NCBI GenBank assembly: GCA_004357005.1
Contig: SMWH01000139.1
Coordinates: 1 to 18,204 of the forward strand
Direction: 5' to 3'
DNA: 18,204 bases
Origin: Gammaproteobacteria bacterium
GTDB lineage: Bacteria > Pseudomonadota > Gammaproteobacteria > SMWH01
How positions within the stretch are numbered: the first letter of the stretch is position 1; each line of letters starts with the position of its first letter. Shown piece by piece: positions 13,577 through 18,204 of this stretch. The notes beneath the pieces were generated by a model. It made no database searches. It was given only the letters and a program-made list of their open reading frames with translations, and was not told the DNA's origin. A program made the position numbers and the translations under genes.

Positions 13577-15757
13577 TTATTCGAGGTTCATGCCGAGATG
13601 GTAGGCCGTGAAAGCCCAGTGTTCGACGATATCTTCGATGCGCATCCAGGTGGGTTTCCCGGCACCGTGCCCCGCGCGTGTCTCTATCCTCACTATGACG
13701 GGGTTGTCACAACCCTGGGCAGCCTGCAGGGCGGCGCCGAACTTGAAGCTGTTCCAGGGCACAACTCTGTCATCATGATCCGCGGTGGTCACCAGCGTCG
13801 GTGGATAGCAGGTTCCGTCCACGACGTTGTGATAAGGCGAATAGGCGAACAATGCCTTGAACTCGTCTTCGTTTTCGCTCAACCCGTAATCCGATGACCA
13901 TTGGCGCGCATTGGCCGACGCCGTGTGATAGCGCAGCATATCCAGCACGCCCACGCCGGGCAAAGCCACGCCGAACAATTCCGGCCGCTGGGTCATGACC
14001 GCGCCCACCAGCAGACCGCCGTTGCTGCGGCCCTGGATGGCCAGTTTTGGGGTCGAGGTCCAGCCCTCGTCAATCAGGTATTCCGCCGCGGCGATGAAGT
14101 CATCGAAGACGTTCTGTTTGTCGAGCCTGGTCCCGGCCTTGTGCCAGTTCTCCCCGTACTCGTCGCCTCCGCGCAGGTTGGGCATGGCGAACACCCCGCC
14201 CATCTCCATCCACACCAGTCGGGAGGTGCTGTACGCCGGCGTCAATGAGATGTTGAATCCGCCGTAGCCGTACAGCAGCACCGGGTTGTTGCCATCCAGC
14301 ACGACATCGCCCTTGTGCACAATGAACATGGGTACCCGGGTACCGTCCTTGCTTTCGTAGAAAACCTGGCGCGCCTGGAACTGGCTCAGATCGATGGCCA
14401 CTTCGGGTTTGCGGAACAGCGCAGTCTCGCCGGTTTCGATGTCGTAGCGGTAGATCGTGGAGGGATCCGTAAACCCGGTAAAACTGTAGAAAGTCTCCGG
14501 ATCGTCCATGTGTCCGTCGAAACCACCCACCGTACCGATCCCCGGCAGTTCCACCTCGCGGACGAACTCACCGTAGGGATCGAAAATCCTGACCATGGAC
14601 CTGGCGTCCTTCAGATAACTGACGACGATGTGTCCGCCGGTGAATTGAGTATCCTGGATGGCCTCCGATTGTTCCGCCACGACTTCGCGCCAGTTCTCCC
14701 GCCCGGGGTTCTCCGTATCGATGGCGATGACGCGGCGGTTGGGCGCTTCGAAGTTCGTCTGAAAGTAGAACTCGGAACCCACGTTGCCGAGAAACGAGTA
14801 CAGGGCGTCCCAATCATCCAGCAGACGCATAACGTCCGCGTCGGTGTCGCTCAGTGACTGGTAGTAAACGCCGTTGGAATCGTAACCGTCGAACACACCG
14901 ATAATGAGCCAGGCCCCGTCCTCGGTAACGGTGGCGTAGGGATTGCGTGTCTCGTGATCGGTGATGGCATAGATCATTTCGTCTTGCGCCTGATCCGTAC
15001 CTACGATGTGGTAATAGATTCTCACCTGCTGGGAATCATCACCGGCACCGTCTTCACTCTCGGGATAGCGGCTGTAATAGAAACCCTGACTGTCCCGGGA
15101 CCAGGACGCGCCGGTGAACTTCGTGAAGGCCACCCGGTCATCGAAATCCTCACCCGTGTCAACGTCACGGATGTGCCAGGTGTCCCAATCGGAACCACCC
15201 TCAGAACGGTTATAGGCGATCAGCTTTCCGTCCGGACTCGCGGAGAAGCTGGGCATGGACGTCGTGCGGTCCTCGCTGAAAGTATTGGGATCGATCAGCA
15301 TCCGGGGCTCGGCGTCGTGGCTGTCGGCCACGTACAACACATCCTGGTCCTGCAGGCCGTCATTGCGCCGGAAGAAATACCGGGCACCCTCTTTTTCGGG
15401 AATGCTAAAGCGTTCGTAGTCCCACAGTTCCGTGAGGCGGTCCTTGATCCGTTCGAAACCCGGCAACCCCCGCAGATAAGGCATCGCGATGGCGTTTTCC
15501 GCCTCCACCCAGGCCTTCACCTCCGCCGAATCGTCATCCTCCATCCAGCGGTAAGGATCGGCCACCTGGATGCCGAAATAATCGTCCACCTGTCCGCCAT
15601 CACGCGGCCGCGGATAGTCAAAGGCGGCGGCGGGGGCAGTTTCAACGGTGGGTGTGACCTGCGGTGCCGCAGCTTCCTGCGGGGCACGCCCGCAGGCCAC
15701 GAGACCGGCGCCCAGCAGCACGACGAAAAACAAAGAGGCGTTGCGGGAGAAGCTCAT
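13577..15757 (-). CDS. S9A prolyl oligopeptidase, lipoprotein
   Basis: A 726-aa serine peptidase. The frame is open up to 15991, but that part runs through the repeat, so ATG 15757, preceded by GAGGG, is the start. The lipobox LVAC at 19-22 marks a lipoprotein attached at C22. The N-terminal propeller begins with YPRPRDGGQVDDYFG and ADPYRWMEDDDS, typical of family S9A. The catalytic triad is S578 in GRSNGGLL, the Asp in DHDDRVVP (about 662-663) and H697 in RAGHGAGKP. The enzyme cleaves short peptides after proline, here probably in the periplasm. The gene lies between two direct copies of the 80-bp element. Confidence 0.95.
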   Translation of the reverse strand: MSFSRNASLFFVVLLGAGLVACGRAPQEAAAPQVTPTVETAPAAAFDYPRPRDGGQVDDYFGIQVADPYRWMEDDDSAEVKAWVEAENAIAMPYLRGLPGFERIKDRLTELWDYERFSIPEKEGARYFFRRNDGLQDQDVLYVADSHDAEPRMLIDPNTFSEDRTTSMPSFSASPDGKLIAYNRSEGGSDWDTWHIRDVDTGEDFDDRVAFTKFTGASWSRDSQGFYYSRYPESEDGAGDDSQQVRIYYHIVGTDQAQDEMIYAITDHETRNPYATVTEDGAWLIIGVFDGYDSNGVYYQSLSDTDADVMRLLDDWDALYSFLGNVGSEFYFQTNFEAPNRRVIAIDTENPGRENWREVVAEQSEAIQDTQFTGGHIVVSYLKDARSMVRIFDPYGEFVREVELPGIGTVGGFDGHMDDPETFYSFTGFTDPSTIYRYDIETGETALFRKPEVAIDLSQFQARQVFYESKDGTRVPMFIVHKGDVVLDGNNPVLLYGYGGFNISLTPAYSTSRLVWMEMGGVFAMPNLRGGDEYGENWHKAGTRLDKQNVFDDFIAAAEYLIDEGWTSTPKLAIQGRSNGGLLVGAVMTQRPELFGVALPGVGVLDMLRYHTASANARQWSSDYGLSENEDEFKALFAYSPYHNVVDGTCYPPTLVTTADHDDRVVPWNSFKFGAALQAAQGCDNPVIVRIETRAGHGAGKPTWMRIEDIVEHWAFTAYHLGMNLE

Positions 15758-15791
15758 GATCGTCCCTCTTGTGATACGGCAGGGGCCGGAA

Positions 15792-15800
15792 ACTCTAGCA
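15792..15800 (-). promoter_or_regulatory. Possible extended -10 promoter of the S9A peptidase gene
   Basis: Minus-strand TGCTAGAGT gives a TGn plus TAGAGT (4 of 6 of the -10 consensus) 35 bases upstream of the start and just inside the edge of palindrome copy 2. Transcription from here would give a leader of about 28 bases with the GAGGG ribosome site. No -35 is evident. Confidence 0.3.
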
Positions 15801-15807
15801 TGGTAAA

Positions 15808-15887
15808 AAGGGGACAGTTCCCTCAATTCGGGAACCGGCACCGAAGACCTGTTCTGCGGTGCGACGAAATGAGGTAACTGTCCCCTT
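15808..15887. repeat. 80-bp palindromic element, copy 2 (right arm decayed)
   Basis: Same length, orientation and sequence as copy 1 except for five substitutions, two of them in the right inverted arm (positions within 15865-15887), so its ends pair imperfectly. Read on the minus strand the left arm ends CCCCTTTTT, a good intrinsic-terminator tail for the permease gene. The first two bases of the element on that strand complete the TAA stop of the permease. A further partial end, ACTGTCCCCCTTTTTT, follows at about 15893-15908, a near copy of the element's own end. Confidence 0.88.
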
Positions 15888-16689
15888 AGCTTACTGTCCC
15901 CCTTTTTTGCTGGCTCGTGTCTTTTGCTCCGGCCACCAGACGCGGTTCCAGCAGCCAGGCGAATGCAACGGCAACGATCGCCAGAGTCCACACGATTACC
16001 GCACCCGGCGGCAGATCCAGCCGCGTGGACGCGACCAACCCGGCCAGGTAGCCGGCGCCACCGACCACATACCCCCAGACCAGCCGGGCGCCGCGCCGGG
16101 TCAGCTTGCGGGTGGCGAGCGCGGGAATAATAAGGGTGGAGAACACCAGGTACACCCCCACGAGCTGCACCGACGCTGTGACGGCAACGGCGAACAGCGC
16201 GTAAAAACCGAAACCCATCATCCGGTCACGAAACCGGAACCAGGCGGCCAATATGAGAGCGTAGAGAACGGCGACCGGGATCAACTGGTCGAGCGTAACC
16301 CAGAGAATCTGGCCCACCAGCAGTTCTTTCAGATGTTCACCACCGTGGGGATTGCCCGCCAGCAGCAATACGCCACCGGCAGCCGCCATGATGAAAGCGA
16401 CGCCGATGATGGCCTCCTGGATATCGGGCCAGCGCTTGCCTGTCCAGTGGAGGGTGACCGCCGCCGTCAATGCCGCGGCAACCGCCGCCACCTGCACCAT
16501 CCATCCGCTGGGTTCCCAGCCCATGCCGTCCGCGGCAATAACGCCGAGGCCGGCCACCTGGGCAATAGCCAGATCGATAAAGATGATGCCCCGGCGCAGG
16601 ACCTCCTGGCCGAGCGGCACGTGGGTGGACAGCACCAGCAACCCCGCGACGAGCGCCGGAATGATGATGCTCAATTCGAAGGTGGTCAT
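15886..16689 (-). CDS. znuB: Metal ABC transporter permease, ABC-3 (ZnuB/MntB) family
   Basis: A 267-aa integral membrane protein from ATG 16689 (the frame extends upstream to 17040 only as an overlap of the binding-protein gene). It contains about eight hydrophobic spans, the RGIIFIDLAIAQVAGLGV segment typical of the first half of ABC-3 permeases, and SVQLVGVYLVFSTLIIPA in the second half. It moves zinc or manganese across the inner membrane with a periplasmic binding protein and an ATPase. Start and binding-protein stop overlap as ATGA. The last six residues (KRGTVS) and the stop are encoded in or next to repeat DNA, so the C-terminal tail looks newly made. The symbol is by family; metal specificity is not proven. 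Confidence 0.9.
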   Translation of the reverse strand: MTTFELSIIIPALVAGLLVLSTHVPLGQEVLRRGIIFIDLAIAQVAGLGVIAADGMGWEPSGWMVQVAAVAAALTAAVTLHWTGKRWPDIQEAIIGVAFIMAAAGGVLLLAGNPHGGEHLKELLVGQILWVTLDQLIPVAVLYALILAAWFRFRDRMMGFGFYALFAVAVTASVQLVGVYLVFSTLIIPALATRKLTRRGARLVWGYVVGGAGYLAGLVASTRLDLPPGAVIVWTLAIVAVAFAWLLEPRLVAGAKDTSQQKRGTVS

Positions 16690-17582
16690 TGCCGTAATGC
16701 CTCCAGCATGTTCAGCGTGCTCTCGTAGAGTCCGAACAGATCCGTCGACTCGTCGTTGCCGCCCACCGTGTAGGGCAGCACCGTTGCCGGCACGTCGAGC
16801 CGCTCGGTCAACCACAGGGACGGTTTCTCGTTCGCATAGGGGGTTCGGATGACCGCCGCCGGGGGCCGCGGAGACAGGCGTTCCAGCAATTCGGCCAGGT
16901 AGGAACCGCTGGGAGGAATTCCCGGTTTGGGTTCCAGGGTCGCGACGATGTCCAGGTCCAGCCAGTCGGCCAGGTAACTGAAGCTTCGATGATGAGACGC
17001 CAGTCTGAGCCCCTCGAGGTTTTCCGCCCGCATTGTCCACTCATCAGAGGCTTCTTCCCAGCGTGCCAGGAAATCCTCCAGGCGTTCCCCGTAGTCCGTC
17101 GCGTTGACGGGGTCGATCGCCATCAGGTGTTCACCGAGCGCTTTGGCAACCCTTTCGATGTTGCGCGGACGCAGATGGATGTGCGGGTTGCCCTGGGGGT
17201 GGATGTCCCCCTGAGCCCGGTCGATCCGGGCCGGGATCTCGATCTTGCGCACGAAGTCCGCCGCCAGAAAATGCCCCGGCTGTCCCTGCTGGATCCGGGG
17301 GTTCCCGGCGCGGCGCAGCAGCAGCGGCAACCAGCCGATCTCCAGGTCCGCCCCCGTGCACACCAGGATATCCGCGTTGCGCATCGCCGCGATCAGACTC
17401 GGCCGGGCCTGCAGCCGGTGCGGGTCCTGAAAAGCCGTGGTAGCCACCGTGATCTCGGCCCGTTCCCCCGCCAGTTCCCGGGTCAATGCACCCCACTCGG
17501 GCTCACAGGCAAAAACCTCGAGGGCCTGCGCTCCGGTCATCGGCAACGCCAACACAACGATGAGCACGAACATTCTTTTCAT
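16686..17582 (-). CDS. znuA: Metal ABC transporter periplasmic binding protein (ZnuA/TroA family)
   Basis: A 298-aa protein with a signal peptide (MKRMFVLIVVLALPMTGAQA). It belongs to the cluster A-I zinc/manganese-binding proteins: likely metal ligands are H55 in FQDPH, H134 in NPHIHL and H197 in ASHHRSF, with an Asp in GGNDESTD (277 or 281) as a possible fourth ligand. The His/Asp-rich loop of enterobacterial ZnuA is absent. Its partner permease overlaps it by 4 nt, so both are made together. A strong ribosome site (AGGAGGG, plus-strand 17590-17596) lies 7 bases upstream of the ATG and overlaps the stop of the beta-barrel gene. The ATPase gene is not in view. Zinc is most likely, not proven. 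Confidence 0.92.
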   Translation of the reverse strand: MKRMFVLIVVLALPMTGAQALEVFACEPEWGALTRELAGERAEITVATTAFQDPHRLQARPSLIAAMRNADILVCTGADLEIGWLPLLLRRAGNPRIQQGQPGHFLAADFVRKIEIPARIDRAQGDIHPQGNPHIHLRPRNIERVAKALGEHLMAIDPVNATDYGERLEDFLARWEEASDEWTMRAENLEGLRLASHHRSFSYLADWLDLDIVATLEPKPGIPPSGSYLAELLERLSPRPPAAVIRTPYANEKPSLWLTERLDVPATVLPYTVGGNDESTDLFGLYESTLNMLEALRQ

Positions 17583-17589
17583 ATCGCTG

Positions 17590-17596
17590 CCCTCCT
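17590..17596 (-). promoter_or_regulatory. Strong Shine-Dalgarno of the metal-binding protein gene
   Basis: AGGAGGG lies 7 bases before the ATG at 17582 and overlaps the TAG stop of the upstream outer-membrane gene. It decides the start and indicates that the binding protein can be translated independently of the disrupted upstream frame. Confidence 0.7.
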
Positions 17597-18204
17597 AGAA
17601 CTCATGGGCGCCGTGAGCGCCGAACGCCATGATGTATTGCAAAAAGAACTGGTTGTCGCTGTCGGCGAGCACCTGGTCATAGGTGTACTGGAAACGCAGC
17701 CGGGAGAACTCGCTGTAGGACCAGTCCATCATCAAAGTGTCCCGTTTCGGATCGTCCACCGCGTCCGCAAGGATCGTATCGGCAAACAGCAAGCCGTTGT
17801 CCGTGCTGACTTCATCGTGCCTGTACCCGACTCGCCAGCGCGGCATGAACTGCCACACGCCCTGCAGGTACCAACCCTCCTGTTCACCGTCATAGGCCAA
17901 ACCGAATGCCTCGCCGTCTTCCTCGCGCCAGAAGTACTCGAACTAGAGTTTGAAGTTGCTGTTGGTCGGATTGCCTTTCGGGGCCCACTTGTAAACAAAA
18001 TCGAACACGGTCAGGTCGCTGTCGCCGCTAAAGCCCTTTCCTTCTTCGGCAACACCAAGGTCGTGCACATCAACCGAGAGATAGGACAAACCCGTCAACC
18101 ACGCATGACTGGTGCCCACATCACCACCGATGTGACCGAACAGGGTCCACGCGCCGGGTGACGTTCCGTCACCGCCGGTGGCCGGGTAAATGTTGGCCCA
18201 GTTG
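17595..18204 (-). pseudogene. Beta-barrel outer-membrane porin-like protein, C-terminal part with internal amber stop
   Basis: Reading from the window edge, one frame runs NWANIYPATGGDGTSPGAWT onward through LFGHIGGDVGTSHAWLTGLSY and VYKWAPKGNPTNSNFKL, meets TAG at 17943-17945, and continues without a frame change as FEYFWREEDGEAFGLAYDGE to an AFGAHGAHEF end. Alternating polar and hydrophobic strands and the terminal Phe are marks of an outer-membrane beta barrel. The sequence on both sides of the stop is equally coding-like, and CAG-to-TAG would explain it (Q between L and F). This could be a young pseudogene, an assembly error or readthrough. It precedes the zinc-type binding protein by 12 bases, suggesting a metal-linked porin. 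The N-terminus lies outside the window. Confidence 0.65.

Noticed and set aside
14954..15877. 307-aa plus-strand open frame antisense to the S9A gene
   Set aside because: Antisense shadow; no domain, and the frame reads through the repeat element.
13454..15887. CRISPR array from repeated GGGGACAGT units
   Set aside because: Only two full copies, 2.3 kb apart with a gene between them, and palindromic over their whole length.
15758..15991. Upstream extension of the S9A frame
   Set aside because: It reads through palindrome copy 2 and into the permease gene; the lipoprotein signal starts at 15757.

Overview
The window looks like chromosomal DNA from a GC-rich gammaproteobacterium. Two things suggest this: the gene content (Pseudomonas-type LigD, several exported peptidases, a C-terminal sorting tail of the IPTL-CTERM kind) and the repeats (REP-like doublet, GGGGACAGT-type palindromes). 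No rRNA, tRNA, CRISPR array, prophage or transposase gene was seen. Coding density is very high: no gene-free stretch exceeds about 145 bases, and those gaps hold repeats or promoters. Genus cannot be decided from the sequence alone.

Left part (1-6594): non-homologous end joining. ku is on the minus strand, followed 3 bases later by a MerR-like DNA-binding gene that runs off the left edge. Head-to-head with ku, with essentially no intergenic DNA, ligD starts on the plus strand. It heads a five-gene chain in which each stop overlaps the next start by 4 nt: ligD, a DUF72 protein, a 110-aa protein of unknown function, a CapA-like phosphoesterase-fold protein and a GNAT acetyltransferase.

Middle part (6671-12000, minus strand): an exported protein with a DUF1554-like domain and an IPTL-CTERM-like sorting tail, then a DUF885 metallopeptidase-like protein, then a large exported M1 aminopeptidase. 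The M1 and DUF885 genes lie in the same direction, separated by a REP-like doublet.

Right-centre (12106-13533, plus strand): a compact three-gene set divergent from the M1 gene. It encodes a 182-aa protein with an HExxH motif, a multi-pass membrane protein of GAP/LysE/CcdA type, and an unlisted 31-aa single-span membrane microprotein coupled through a GTGA overlap. It ends at an 80-bp element with perfect 23-bp inverted ends.

Right part (13577-18204, minus strand): an S9A prolyl-oligopeptidase lipoprotein lies between two direct copies of the 80-bp element. Upstream of it is a zinc/manganese-type ABC uptake pair (permease and binding protein, no ATPase in view). A beta-barrel outer-membrane protein whose reading frame carries an amber stop precedes the pair.

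Overall, three or four exported hydrolases sit near an NHEJ repair locus and a metal-uptake operon. The least described items are the HExxH / membrane protein / microprotein set, the five-gene ligD chain, and the paired 80-bp palindromes, one of which has supplied the 3' end of the permease gene.
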